A DNA stretch of 64,000 bases from Salvator merianae (Eukaryota > Chordata > Lepidosauria > Squamata > Teiidae): the NCBI GenBank assembly GCA_003586115.2, contig QVOM02000092.1, positions 708,591-772,590 on the forward strand. Direction: 5' to 3'. The notes below the pieces were generated by a model. It had not been told where the DNA came from, did not search any database, and worked only from the letters and a program-made list of their open reading frames with translations. The translations under genes and the position numbers were made by a program. Below, piece by piece: positions 46,255 to 57,734 of this stretch. Within the stretch, counting starts at the first letter, position 1, and each line of letters starts with the position of its first letter.

Positions 46255-46690
46255 CAGCACTTTAATAGCATCATCTTTTAGGATTCCATAATCACTGTCA
46301 GTCTAGTTGTTAGCAATGCTTCCTCTCGTCCACTTAACTTCACTGTCCAGGATGTCCAGCTCTAAGTCAGTGAGATCATGGTGGTTATCAGTGATGTTAA
46401 GATCTTTCTTGTATAGTTTTTCTGTGTATTCTTCCCATTTCTTAATCTACTTCTGTTAAGTCTCTACCTTTTATGTCTTTTACCATTGATATCTCCAGTT
46501 TTCGTGAAGAGATCTCTTATGTTTCCTATTCTATTATTCCAATTCCCAATGATGAAAGTAACATCTTTTTTAGTGTTCTGGAAGCTGTTATGTCTTTATA
46601 GAACTGGCCAACTTCAGCCACTTCAGAACCAGTGGTTGGCTCATAGACTTGGACTACCGTGATGTTGAACATACCTTAGAAAAATACTAA
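46255..46690 (-). mobile_element. Bov-B (RTE) fragment, antisense, internally deleted
   Basis: Read on the minus strand, 46690-46550 is endonuclease sequence: a caacatcacggtagtccaagtctatg block, then a GATGTTACTTTCATCATTGG-like block. It jumps directly to the segment just before the RT (46545-46255, with agatctcttcacgaaaactgg, acagaaaaactatacaagaaag and gatcatcact-type words). Several hundred bases between them are missing. It lies immediately beside the L1 remnant. Confidence 0.75.
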
Positions 46691-47633
46691 TACAGATCTT
46701 CATCCCGGAGTTTAACTGGTTTTCATTAGAAATGCATAGTTATGTATTGTCCATTTTCTGCCAATCTGCTATCCTATTGATCAGATCCTTTCCGTGCAGT
46801 GGTTAGAACTCTCCTACAGATTGGACCTTGCTTTAGAAGAAAAAAAAGTTGCTGCATCTGACAGTTGCAATCTGAATGACAGATTTATAGCATGACAGTA
46901 TTAAACATGACCTCCAAACTTGGCTCTAGGCCAGGTATGCTCTGGGAGCCTTTATCCTTTGTCAGTAAGCTTGATAGGTTTAGCTCCATGAGCTCCCCAA
47001 TTTCTGCAGAGTCTCTCAGTTGGGACAAATGTTTAATTTACCATGTGCAGAAGAACAAAGTTGAAATCATTGCAGGAAATTTAATTTTTGCTAGAATCTT
47101 TTCAGAAAAGCAGGATAAGCAACACTAATGATGAACTGAGAAGGTGCTATGGCCTTGACATTTCTACTGGAATACTAGGTACACTATGAAAAATTTCAAT
47201 CCAATTATGTTTTACTATTGTAATAAAGCTTTGTCTCTCTGCCCGATATGTAATTATCTATTGATATTGACTTTGAGAAGAGTAAAGAAATAGGATGTCC
47301 TTCTTTGCACCCACAGAATTCCTGCCCTAGTACTCAGGAAGACCGGAGTCCTATAAACCAAAACAGCCACCTAAGCTATTTATTTTCTGATAAGCAGCTT
47401 TCCAGCAATCATTTACAAAAACACACACTTTCATACAGTCCTAATTTCAAAAAATAAATGTATTTACCATTTCAGTGACAAAGAAAACAACAGGGCAGAT
47501 GGTTTTCTCACATAACTATTAAGTACTTGTGACTCAGTTTTTTGCATGGTATCCAGAAAGTGTTACTTAGCCCAGTGCTTCTGGCTCAGGGAAATCTCTT
47601 TTTCTTTTAATTCACATGTCTTTTTTATGATGG
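46691..47633. other. unannotated stretch
   Basis: A 78-codon frame (46892-47128, plus strand) has no domain. No repeats recognised. Confidence 0.4.
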
Positions 47634-47880
47634 GAATATGCTATCATAATGCCATGACCAATATGATTAGTTAGAAGAATCACTGGAGGTCATCCAAAAC
47701 AACTTGGTTTTTGCGAGAAAGATGTACCTAAAGAATCCCTAACAAATGACTCTCCAGCCTTGCCTAAATACTTCCAAAAATTTCTAAATTCCACCAGATT
47801 CATAAATGTTTACCTGGAGAGGCCCATCCTACAATTTCCACTCCTTGATGTCTGTGTATGAGCGCTTTGTGAAACAGTTG
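47634..47880 (-). repeat. 247-bp repeat, copy B
   Basis: Partner of 40660-40905, about seven kilobases away, in the same orientation and with the same limits. By eye roughly nine bases in ten match. The left flanks differ immediately, and so do the right flanks. Confidence 0.75.
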
Positions 47881-48027
47881 GAGCTGTACTTTAATCTACC
47901 AAATCTCCTTCTAGAATCCCAGAATTCAGATAACATTTTGAAGTGACAATGTGTAGTGTCCTTTCCTATTCCTAAATATTGGAAGAGCTTTCACTGATGA
48001 TTCTGTTTTTCTTGTTTGTTCCAGCTT
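47881..48027. other. unannotated spacer
   Basis: No features recognised. Confidence 0.4.
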
Positions 48028-48180
48028 TCCTCCAAAGAGCTCAATGTGGTGTTAGCCATTCTTCTCCTCTTGGGTGAAACTGAGAGGCAGCAGTTGGCCC
48101 AAGGTCATCCAGTGAGTTTTCTTGGCCCAGCAGTGATTCAAAGCTGGTTACCTGGCCCTTTAGCACAATGCTGGAGCAGC
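48028..48180 (-). repeat. MIR-like SINE, antisense
   Basis: cctccaaagagctcaatgtgg, gaaactgagaggcagcag, ttggcccaaggtcatccagtgag and gtgattcaaagctggttacc are the reverse complement of the squamate MIR-type SINE body, from its tail to its box B. Complementary in type to the plus-strand copy at 42115. Confidence 0.65.
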
Positions 48181-48195
48181 AGAGTTAAGCACTTC

Positions 48196-48835
48196 TACCT
48201 CCTGTTATGTCCCAGGCAGGCTGACAAATGGAGGCCAAGGCAAACCTCTGCAACAGAGAAGTCCTTTTATAAACAGTCCGGGTCAAAGCAGTATGACAGG
48301 AGGTGTTGATAAGCAAACAAAGCCAAAGGAGCAAGAGAAGCCAAAGTCAAAGCACAGTTCAAGTCTAAACAGGGATGTAGATGCCAATGCAAACCAAGTC
48401 CAGGGAGCAAGAGAAACTGAAGTCAAAGCACAGCCCAAACAAACTAAGGGTCAAGATTCTGGAAGCCAAGAGATCAAACAGAATATTAGGAAACATGGAT
48501 GGAAAGAAGTTACTGACCATGCCTAGGCCCTGTGTTCTATTTATACTGCAGGATCTTCTCCTAGGTGTGAACTTGGATATATCCTGCTTCTGCTTGATTG
48601 CTTGCACAAGCTCAGCTGAGCCCTGTGTTTGGCCCTTGGTCTTTCTATGGCTGTAGGTGGTGTCTCTGCAGGATCCTCTGTGGTTTCCAAAACATCTCCT
48701 GCCGATGTTTGTGCTTCATTATCTGGGCTCTATGCCACCTGGAGCTGCCTGCTCAACAGTTAAACAGCTCTCAGGCTGAACACAGTTTTCATCCTCAGAG
48801 TCTGACGCACTCATAAAATCTCCTTTCACTACAAA
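48196..48835 (-). mobile_element. possible LTR, minus strand, with internal tandem repeat
   Basis: It runs from TGTTATGTCCCAGG to TTTCACTACA on the plus strand, i.e. TGTAGTGAAAGG...CTGGGACATAACA on the minus strand. On that strand there is a gtataaatag TATA-like word near 48540 and ttataaaaggacttctc near 48265. Two copies of a roughly 90-bp unit (ggagcaagagaa...aaagtcaaagcacag) lie at about 48310-48360 and 48395-48440. No target duplication or AATAAA was found, so LTR identity is only suggested. Confidence 0.35.
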
Positions 48836-48905
48836 GTGAGAGTGGAGCAAAGAAGCAAAAGTAAGAGAAAACACTGTTTAGAGAGAGATTTGCAGAGTTG
48901 AAGGT

Positions 48906-49414
48906 GGCTATTCATACCTACAGAAGTCAAGGTTCCATTGGCACTAGGCTGCTAATCCATGCCAGCAGCCCCTGACTAATGTGGCATCTACATGACAGGC
49001 TGGTTCACTGGGAGGCCCTGCATTCCAGGGAGCAGCCTGTCCAAATGGAACTAGGCCTTGGAGCAGCCTACCACACAAAACTCACACCATAGCTCCAGGG
49101 GCAGATTGCTTTGCATTTATTCCCCAGTGATAGACCAGACCAACTGTTCATGTGTGGATAGCAGCAAGCAGCTGGTCCAGTATACCCAGCAGCAAAGCCC
49201 AGTGCTAATTCACTGGGCTCTAGAAACAACCCTGGAAGTGGGCCATTTCTGGGCACCCATTTAAAACAGTCCTGGCTGGCAACTTCAGTGGCAAAGAACT
49301 TTTGGCTTTTGGCCCATCCACCAGCCACTAGTCTAGTTTCGGGCCTAATTGCTTGGTCTAGCAAAAAAGCAAGGCTTCACAGCTAGCACCAATGTGAACC
49401 ATGCAGACACAGCC
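48906..49414. mobile_element. GC-rich DNA element, probable MITE
   Basis: GGCTATTCATACCTAC at the left faces gcagacacagcc (inverse GGCTGTGTCTGC) at the right. The interior shares the block ccagtgaattagcac...cagggttgtttctagagccc (in inverse) with 57735-57800. It contains several gcttgctgc/gcagcaagc inverted words. Non-coding; borders moderately certain. Confidence 0.45.
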
Positions 49415-51502
49415 AAAATCAGTGCATCTCCAACAGATACCTACCCAGCCTCTACGTGAAATGTCAAGAGAGGCAGATGCTACCATCTTCTTCTGTAAAA
49501 GATTTCTTTATTGTGTTCTTTCAAATCCTGCCTTGCTGTAATGTATGTATCCTGCATTCTGGAATGACAGGGAAAGTGCCATGACCCTTTTTCTCTGTGA
49601 TATATATTTAGGTCTTTGAAGAAGTCTAGATCTCTTTGAAGCACCTCAATAGCTTGATTGACCATTAACAGTATGCAAAACTGAGTAAAAAGTTTTCTGC
49701 AAGCAAACTTATTCCAAAGCTGATTCCAAATAAGAATTCATTTTACATTTTAGGCTGCAGTCACATTTCAAGAAAGTAGTCCATGTTATTTGGTAAGTCA
49801 GATTCAAATCCATCCTCAGTTTGGGCTTTGCTGCTCACACCTTCCTTTTCCCATCCTCAGTCTCCTTAAATGGTGCCTTTTACGTCTCCACCCCCTTCCA
49901 CCTTAGTGCCCCTCCCTTCACTCTGATAGGATCATTGTTTGTCAATCAAGCTTTTGCATGCAGGAGTGGGGGACGGAGACCTACCCCTGACATTCCACCT
50001 CCACACTATCCCCTCACTTCCCAACCATGTCTTTAGAGGTTGGACTCTGCCTGGCCAGAGACTGAAACACCATTGTTTTTTGTTTTTTAATAAGACAGTT
50101 TTCCGGAAATTTGGAAATGCAGAATTACACATATACACTGAACAGAGGGTTTTTGTGCTAATCACAACGTGTGCTTATTTATGATCGCCTAGGGAATGGT
50201 CTTCTTGTGCCACCACCCCGTGAGATTGCTAAAGTGAACCACCGTGGGTCAATTCTTGGGCTTGCCTAACATGCCCAATAGTTCATTTTCCTCAGGGCAC
50301 GAGGAAATACATGTAGCCTTTTTTGGTATGAAGTGCATACCTGGCTGAAGTTCAGTTCACCCTGTGAAAATGGGTAACGATTGCCTTATGACTGGCACCA
50401 ACAATGGCATGACCCTGGGAACCTCCCTCCATTATTCTTTAACCTTAGGGTAACAAGTGCTGATTGGCTGCCTATACCATATGGGTCTTCAACAGCTGCG
50501 GTTCACCCTGCTTCTGTGCAGAATTTCAGACTTCCTCCATTTCAGGACCTAGACAGCAGTAGCCCCTTCCTGTGCACCATTGAAATGTAGCAACGAAATG
50601 GCATCCGATCTGGAAACCAGCATTGCAACATTGATTTCACAGCACCATCTTGCTTTGGTGCTGTACATACAGGGGAGAAATTAGACCAGGGAAGGGAGGG
50701 ATACACTTTGTTATAGCTTCCAGATACAATGCATCTCTAAAAGGCAGCCAGCTTTAAACTGATAGCTGGATATGAAGATAATTTCCCCTTCCACCGTTCC
50801 TTGGACATAGCCAACAGCTGCCTGCAGCTACACAAAAAAAGGCTGGATGGCATGGGCTGACTGCTGACATTGGAGGTACAGCAATGATGTGGAACTTCCA
50901 GCCACCTCGAAAGTGGATGCATCAACATTTTCCTTTTAACTTTCTCAACTTTTAAAATCTTTTCCATAAAAAAATTGTTTAAAACTGTTGCTCATGTGAA
51001 AGGGACCCTTACTCCCATGCAGCACGGAATGTATTTTTCATTGTGTGCTTATTTATATGCATGACTGTATAACATCATTCTGTGTTGATACTGTTGTTTT
51101 GAAATATATTCTACATATTGTTTTGTTTTGAATCCTTACTTTAGAGTCAAGGGAAAGGACAGAACATCTATCGTGAAAGAAGTTCCTGTTCCATGTAGAA
51201 GATGGGGTTTTCATCTGCAGGAGGTTTGTGTCTACCATGGATTGGCAGTTTTGGCATAGCTTCTTCAACCCTCAGCCCCAGTTCCCCCTATGAGCAAATA
51301 GTCACCTACACAAAGGGACTGAATAATAAAATATTGAGAAAAGGGTTTTAAAAAATGAAGTCTACAAAAGAGAGAGAGAAATTTTCACAAGAATTTGGCT
51401 CCAGATGCATCCATTAAGGCATAACAACATAGCCATCAAATATGTATTTGCCTAGTAGCAGGGCTGCCCCCTTTTAATGATCTTATGGATTCTAGTTCTT
51501 AC
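49415..51502. other. unannotated stretch
   Basis: Overlapping short frames around 49820-50184 and 50381-50590 have no domains. No repeat ends recognised in two kilobases. Confidence 0.35.
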
Positions 51503-51580
51503 CATAGAATCATAGAATCATAGAGTTGGAAGGGACCTCCAGGGTCATCGAGTCCAACCCCCTGCTCAATGCAGGATTCA

Positions 51581-52027
51581 CTAAAGCATCCCAGACAGAT
51601 ATCTGTCCAGCCGTTCCTTGAAGATCTCCAGTGAAGGAGAGCCCACCACCTCCTGTGGCAACCTGTTCCAGTGACTGATTGCCCTTACGGTCAGAAAGTT
51701 TTTCCTAATATCTAGCCTGTATCTACTCCCTTGAATTTTCATCCCATTGTTTCTAGTCCTTCCGTCTTGTGCAACTGAGAATAGGGCCAATCCTTCTGCA
51801 CTGTGACAGCCCTTCAGATACTTGAAAACAGCTATCATATCTCCTCTCAGTCTTCTCTTCTGCAGGCTAAACATTCCTAGGTACTTTAACCGTTCCTCGT
51901 AGGACATGGTTTGCAGACCACTCACCATTTTGGTCGCCCTTCTCTGAACTTGTTCCAGTTTGTCAAAGTCTTTTTTAAACTGGGGTGCCCAGAACTGGAC
52001 ACAATACTCCAGATGAGGTCTGACCAA
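51581..52027 (-). pseudogene. CR1 ORF2 C-terminal fragment
   Basis: A 148-codon frame with [20 protein letters not shown] (residues 1-20), [16 protein letters not shown] (about 22-37), [22 protein letters not shown] (about 44-65) and [19 protein letters not shown] (near 113-131). This is the full expected order of the CR1 ORF2 C-terminus, ending in a stop just before the 3' repeats. Confidence 0.88.
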
Positions 52028-52130
52028 GGAAGAGTACAGTGGGACAATTACTTCTCGTGATCTAGACTCCTATACTCCTCTTGATACAGCCCAGGATGGT
52101 GTTTGCCTTTTTTGCCACTGCATCACACTG

Positions 52131-52493
52131 TTAACTCATGTTTAATCTATGATCTACTAGTACACCCAGATCCTTTTCACATGTGCTGCTGCTCAGCGAG
52201 ATTCCTCCCATTCTGTATTGGATATTGTCATTTTTCTTACCCAGATTTAAAACTTTGCATTTCTCCCTGTTAAATGTCATTCTGTTAGTTTCAGCCCACT
52301 GTTCAAGCTTGTCCAAATCATTTTGAATCCTCTCCTTCTCCTCCCTAGTGTTAGCAACCCCTCCTAGCTTTGTGTCATCTGCAAATTTGATCAGCGTCCC
52401 CTCGACACCTTCATCCAGATCGTTTATAAAAATGTTGAACAGCAATGCACCCAAGACAGAGCCTTGCGGTACCCACTCGAGACAGTCTTCCAA
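52131..52493 (-). pseudogene. CR1 RT catalytic core fragment
   Basis: A 120-codon frame with VPQGSVLGALLFNIFINDL (residues 8-26), KFADDTKLGG (about 36-45, catalytic FADD intact), WAETNRMTFNREKCKVL (near 66-82) and KDLGVLVDHRLNMS at its end. It overlaps the preceding RT fragment (52660-52424) in another frame, marking a frameshift near 52450-52490. Confidence 0.88.
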
Positions 52494-52660
52494 TCAGATG
52501 TGAAGCCATTTATGACCACTCTTTGAGTACAATCACTAAGCCAGTTATGAATCCACCTAACAGTTGTCCTGTCAATCCCATATTTGATCATTTTTTCAAT
52601 AAGTATAGTATGAGACACCTTGTCAAATGCTTTGCTAAAGTCAAGATATACTATGTCCAC
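52424..52660 (-). pseudogene. CR1 RT fragment with FSKAFDKV box
   Basis: A 78-codon frame: MDIVYLDFSKAFDKVSHTIL (first catalytic aspartate region), YGIDRTTVRWIHNWLSD, and RVVINGFTSDWKTVSSG. It then runs out of frame at the VPQG box, which continues in 52493-52131. Confidence 0.85.
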
Positions 52661-52696
52661 AGCCTTTCCTTGATCGATCCATCCAGTAATTTTGTC

Positions 52697-53093
52697 TTAA
52701 AAGGAAATGAAATTAGTCTGGCATGACTTGCTTGTTACAAATCCATGTTGGCTTTGGTTAATTACTGCATTCCCATCCAAGTGCTCCCATATATGCTGTT
52801 TAATGATTTGTTCAAGTATCTTGCCTGGTATTGAAGTCAGGCTCACAGGCCTGTAGTTGCCTGGGTCAGCCTTCTTTCCTTTTTTAAAGATAGGTAAAGA
52901 TAGGTACAACATTCGCCCTTCTCCAATCTTCTGGGATTTCTCCTGTTTTCCATGAGTTCTCAGATATCACAGAGAGTGGTTCAGCAATTATATCAGCTAA
53001 TTCCTTCAGCATCCTAGGATGTAATTCATCTGGGCCTGGAGACTTGAATAGGTTTAAGTTTGCTAAGTGTTCCCTCACCTTCCCCTTGTCCAT
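52697..53093 (-). pseudogene. CR1 RT amino-terminal fragments (two frames)
   Basis: 53093-52884 encodes LFKSPGPDELHPRMLKELA and DWRRANVVPIF. 52912-52697 encodes KKADPGNYRPVSLTS, LEQIIKQHIWEHLD and QHGFVTSKSCQTN. The two overlap around a duplicated taaagataggtaaagataggt at 52886-52906, so a short slippage event explains the frame change. Confidence 0.85.
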
Positions 53094-53204
53094 ACAGAGC
53101 CTTGATTCTCTTATTCCCTCAACAGCACAGTGAAGGCCAACTGATGTTTCATTTCCTTTCTGAGAGAAAACAGATGCAAAATAGGAGTTCAGAAGTTCTG
53201 CCTT

Positions 53205-53708
53205 CTAAATGTCATTTTTGACCAAATCACCCTTCTCATTCTGTAAAGGTCCTATAGCTTCTTTGACTTTTCTTTTGCTTCTGACATACCCCCAAAACCC
53301 TTTTTTATTGTTTTTGGCCTCTCTTGCAATCCTCAATTCATTTTTAGCTTTAGCCTTTCTGACACTTATCCTGCAGTTCCTGCAGATTGCATTATATTCT
53401 TCTTTTGATATGTCCCCCTCTTTCAATTTTTTAAACATTTCTTTTTTTCTTTTTAGCAAGTTATTAAGTTCAGGGTTCATCCACCCTGGTCTCTTTAGAT
53501 GCTTGCCATTCTTTCTTCTTTTAGGAATTGTTAAAGATGGTGCCTCTAGAATCTCCTTTCTCAAAATTTCCCATCCTTCCTGGACATTTCTGTCCTTTAA
53601 GACATCCAGCCAATGGATCCTTCCTACCCTCCTTCTGAGTCCATCAAAATCTGCTCCTCTAACGTTGAAGTCTGAGTCCTCCAAGATCTTCCTCCTTTTG
53701 TTATCCAA
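53205..53708 (-). pseudogene. CR1 ORF2 linker between EN and RT
   Basis: A 167-codon, strongly basic frame: RVGRIHWLDVLKDRNVQEGW, KRRKNGKHLKRPGWMNPEL, then lysine-rich NLLKRKKEMFKKLKEGD, and WGYVRSKRKVKEAIGPL near its end. Position and composition fit the linker between EN and RT in CR1 ORF2. The antisense strand is also open here by chance (53209-53718). Confidence 0.8.
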
Positions 53709-54151
53709 AACTCAGTGATAGCATGGTCACTGCCACCCAGGGTCCCAGTCACCCTTACTTCCTCAACCATTTCCTCCCTGTTGGTAAGGATTAGGTCCAA
53801 GATAGCAGACCCCCTTGTTTTGTCCTTCATCCTTTGGAAGATGAAGTTATCTGCCAGAGAGGATAAGAATTTATTGGACCCGTGACTTTTGCCAGAGAGA
53901 GATTCCCAACAAATGTCCGGATAGTTAAAATCTCCCATAATCACTAGGTCGTGTTTCCCTGAGAGCTTGGCCATCTGATGTATAAATAGTTCATCCATAT
54001 CTTCTGTTTGTCCAGGGGGTCTATAATAAACCCCTACAACAGTATCCTTTGTGTTGCTCTCTCCTTGTATTTTCACCCAAACGGTTTCTACAGGGCTTCC
54101 ATTATCTGAAAGATTAATCTCTGTGGTGGTATATACTTTCCTTACATACAA
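53624..54151 (-). pseudogene. CR1 endonuclease fragment
   Basis: A 175-codon AP-endonuclease-like frame: YVRKVYTTTEINLS, GVYYRPPGQTEDMDELF (near 41-57), GDFNYPDICWESL (near 73-85), GSAILDLILTNREEMV (near 114-129) and GGSDHAITEFWI (near 138-149). GDFN and SDH are catalytic signatures of this nuclease class. Decayed upstream codons (DIIGITETWW region, to about 54320) continue the domain. Confidence 0.88.
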
Positions 54152-54320
54152 TGCAACACCTCCTCCCCTTTTATTAAGCCTGTTTTTTTAAAAAATAAGT
54201 TGTATCCTTCAAGCTTTGTGTTCCAATCATGTGTATCATCCCACCAAGTTTCAGTTATGCCTATGACATCATATTTATTTTCCTGTGCTAGGATTTTAAT
54301 CATAAAATATGTTCTCCTAA

Positions 54321-56180
54321 ACCAGTCTATTCTTGCTAGTTTTCAGGATGTTCCTGCCAAGTAGAGTAACCCATCACCTAGAAATAAAGCACAACTAACC
54401 CAGTTATGTCAGCAATTTTCACAGCTCCCCCACTGTGGAAAGTGAATTAAGAAAAGAAAAAAAAAACCACTTCACTACACTGAAGTTAAATTGGCCATGA
54501 AAAGGCTTTGAATCCCTTTTACAATTTATATAGCAACTTGTCTTTCAAAGGGAAGGAAGGAAGAATAAATACTATTGTCCTGCAATCTTCAGAAATCTAA
54601 TGATTTCTTTATGTGTGTATTTAAATAATTGCAGGAATTATATTTTTTCTTTTTTTTTTCTGTGACAAAACTTCATGTGACAAACTCTAAATGTACATTG
54701 TCAGAAACATCTTTGAGGATTGTGAATTGAAAATGGCTGTCATGGATTGTATCCCAGAATCATTTATTATACATATTATCACTTCTTGAATAAATACATT
54801 ATTTCCCCAATAGGTCACTTTCATGTTTTTCATCTAAAATATATTTTGTTAACAGTCCAACATCTAAAGACAGTGACGTCCTTGCTAGTGACCACTGAAC
54901 ACTACCAAAGGATTGCTTCCAATAGATAGTGTCAGGAATGCTTAATAAATCTTTTTAACATGGTCCAATTGAAAACTTTGGGCAGATGTGCAATTAAGAA
55001 CATACAGTACCTACACCGTTTTTATTTTAAACATCACCAACATTTTTAAAAAATCAAATATTCATAACCAATGTCTCATTTCCTAATATTAATCCCTTAC
55101 CAGTGCCACTGCCTTCCCTCATTCTCTCACCTTGAAGATAGCATGATGGCTTTTTTGAAAACTAATTTTGTATTTCTCCCACACAGCTCTCAAGAAAGTA
55201 AATGCATCAAAATATTTATATAAACACACATTTTGCAAAACAGTATTAGTATTGGTAGTATTAGTACTAAAATAAGAACATGATTAAAGAGAGTTCTCTT
55301 AACAATGTGGCTTGTCACAAAACCACATTTAGGGGCAGTGTATTCTTTAACTTTACTATCAGAACAACTTAATTAAGGCACTGATAAAAGTGATGCTGTC
55401 TGCAACCTACAGGAGATGGGTGAAACAGTCATCAGACAGTGATTTGTGCAGCTGCTTAGAAACCCAGGACTCTGTAGGCTTTGCATTCCGAGCTGTGCCT
55501 CTTCTCATCCTTTTTTCCCAAATGAAAACAAATCTGGATCTGCCCTGGAACAGGATGGTAGCAGGAAGGGCTGGAGATGCCAAGGAGCATCCAGAGTCCA
55601 GTAAGAGATGTGGGAAGGAAAGGAAGATAGCCTGGCAAATGCCAGCATCAGCCAAATGGTTAAAGCAGTGGAGAACACTGGTAGGGTTGGGCTGCGAGAA
55701 AGCTGATGGGCAGCAGGAGACTGCTATGGCAGAAGTACTTCCTCCAGGCACCTTCCACCACTTTAAGTGAAGGCATGGCCTCTGTTCTTGTAGAAAAATA
55801 CTAGTAAGTTTGAATGTTGTCATCCCATTCAAGCCTCAAAGATTCAGAATGTTCCAGTCTAGATTTTCAAACTGCCATGTGACTGATCCCATCTGTGCAT
55901 GATCTCTAAGCTACCTCTAAGCTGCATCAGAGGTGGGGGAGGGGGTTCAATGTTTGCAAATGTAGCAGATACATCTTACTCTTATTGATGCCCTTCCCAT
56001 GTAGACTGGATTCCTTTTATGTCTCCTCTTTGCTGGTAAACTCAAATCCCTTGCACTCTAAGGATATCACTAAAGTGCCTACTTACCAATACTAGGGGAA
56101 ACATGTTGAGATCCTTATCTAGGGTTAGGTCATGACTACATTATTTTATTTTTAGTAAAATAAAAGTATATGCTTTTTTT
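54321..56180. other. unannotated stretch
   Basis: 55390-55832 is open on both strands for over 120 codons (plus 55390-55770; minus 55832-55407) but neither reading shows a known domain. The remainder is AT-rich without recognised features. Confidence 0.35.
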
Positions 56181-56293
56181 GTTGTGTCTGATCACAGCCC
56201 CAGTCTCTCTGCCTTACACACTCTTTTTCTGCCTTTAATTAAAACTGCAGTCCACTCCAGTATGATGGGTCCCCCTCCTGCGTGGGACCCACA

Positions 56294-56560
56294 AAGCTTC
56301 AGTGTGGCAATGACAGTGTGGGAAGAGCAAGTCCAGAAGCTGTGCATGTCCTTAGCCCCCACCCTCCCCCCACAGCAGCACAGATGGGGTCCTCCCTGCT
56401 CCATCCCTGGATCTGGGATCTATGAAGCTTCAGGACGGCAGTGGTGGTGGCATGCAGGGGAAGAGCAAGCCTAGGAGCCGCCCATGTCCTTAGCCCCCAC
56501 CCTGCCTCTGCATTGGCACAGATGGGGCCCTTCCTGCTGTGCCTCCGGATTCAAAACAAG
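56294..56560 (+). repeat. two-copy tandem repeat, about 135-bp unit, GC-rich
   Basis: aagcttcag at 56294 recurs at 56425, ccttagcccccaccct at 56350 recurs at 56488, and cacagatgggg at 56379 recurs at 56517. Offsets of 131-138 bp therefore define two diverged tandem copies. Short frames on both strands derive from it. Confidence 0.75.
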
Positions 56561-57700
56561 CAGCCTCATCCCTATCTCACCATGCTTGGCTCCAAATCTG
56601 AAGGTGGGAGGGCCATACAGGGAAGGGGACCATTGCCTGTGTTTAAACAGCCAAATACTGCCAAAGGGATCAACAAGTCTCCTTGAGTGGCAGTCGTAGC
56701 GGCAGCAGGGCCACCACTCACAAGTCAGAGAGCTGTTTGAAAAGTTCTGAGAGTTCTTCAAACAGCTCTGCCACTGAAGTACCATAACATCACTTATGGT
56801 GGCACAGCAGGGAAGAGTCTCTCCTTCTACATTGCTCACACAATGAGGGCACAGCGTCTGCACATGCACACTGTGCATCCAAGGTACCATAAAGGTGACA
56901 TGCGGATTATTCCTGTGTCTCAATAGTTGATCATTCTAGCTCCCTTTTCCCTGAATGGTGAAAGGTTTTGTTATGGAGCAATTTGGCTAGACTTTTATCA
57001 TAACAAGTACAACATAATACAGATTGGTAGGAAGGCCACCTTTGTACTAGTGCTTTCTCTGATAAGTCCCAAAATAGCTTCATTTCTTTTTCAAATGCAG
57101 CAGCAGGAACTCATTTTCTCTGAAAAGCCATCCTCATTCTGGAATACTCTGTCAGTGTATCCTGAGCCAATAATAGGCAAAGCAAGAGTCTAAAGTTATG
57201 CAACAACCTCACAGCTTGTCAGGATCATGATAAGTAGAACATTTAAACAAGGGCTATTTTTAAATCTGCACTTTAGAACCAGAGAAACCCAAGGGGAATT
57301 TTAAATTGGGGAAGCACACAATAATACACATGAAATGGATGCAGTACAAAAAAGTCACCCTAAGTGCCACATCAATGCTATTGGGAAATAGTATTCAGCA
57401 AAATGCAGTAAACCCATGGGAGTCAAAGCAATTAAAGGTGCCAAATAATCACCAAGTTAGTCTTGCCAGGGAATTACAGTAAACAAAGCATGCACCAAAG
57501 GGTGTTAAAAAGGGAATATTGTACAATGCAATTCAACAGTGAACACAAGTAGAAGGCTTCAATCTGCCTGAAATGAAAGTGCTTCCTAAGCAAATAAAAA
57601 AAAATGAGTGAGCTGTCTTTGCAGGCAAACAGAACCACACATGTCTTGGACAAAAGAGGAAGAAAAAAAACAAGTCAGAAGGGCAGAAGGCCCAGCAAAC
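56561..57700. other. unannotated stretch
   Basis: A 150-codon minus-strand frame (56923-56471) overlaps the tandem repeat and has no domain. Nothing else recognised. Confidence 0.35.
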
Positions 57701-57734
57701 AATAGTTCTCCAACTTCCAGAGTTGGAACCCAGG

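Larger units (their letters stand above)
51503..54320 (-). mobile_element. CR1 LINE, 2.8 kb, antisense, near-complete ORF2
   Basis: On the minus strand: endonuclease (54320-53624), a basic linker (53708-53205), reverse transcriptase (53093-52131) and the C-terminal region (52027-51581). The 3' untranslated segment ends in the ATTCTATG-type repeats diagnostic of CR1 (51503-51525). EN catalytic signatures GDFN and GGSDH and the RT FADD box are readable, so divergence is modest. The frame is nonetheless broken by at least four frame changes and several stops, and the 5' end with ORF1 is missing. Retrotransposition-incompetent. Confidence 0.92.

Noticed and set aside
46892..47128. 78-codon frame beside the Bov-B fragment as part of Bov-B
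   Set aside because: Its sequence does not follow any Bov-B region in order; left unannotated.
53209..53718. 169-codon plus-strand open frame
   Set aside because: It is the antisense of the CR1 linker region, whose lysine-rich minus-strand coding gives a leucine/phenylalanine-rich antisense frame without stops.
55390..55832. 126- and 141-codon frames on opposite strands
   Set aside because: Neither shows a domain, both occupy the same bases, and there is no splice or promoter evidence.
56471..56923. 150-codon minus-strand frame
   Set aside because: Half lies in a tandem repeat and no family features are present.
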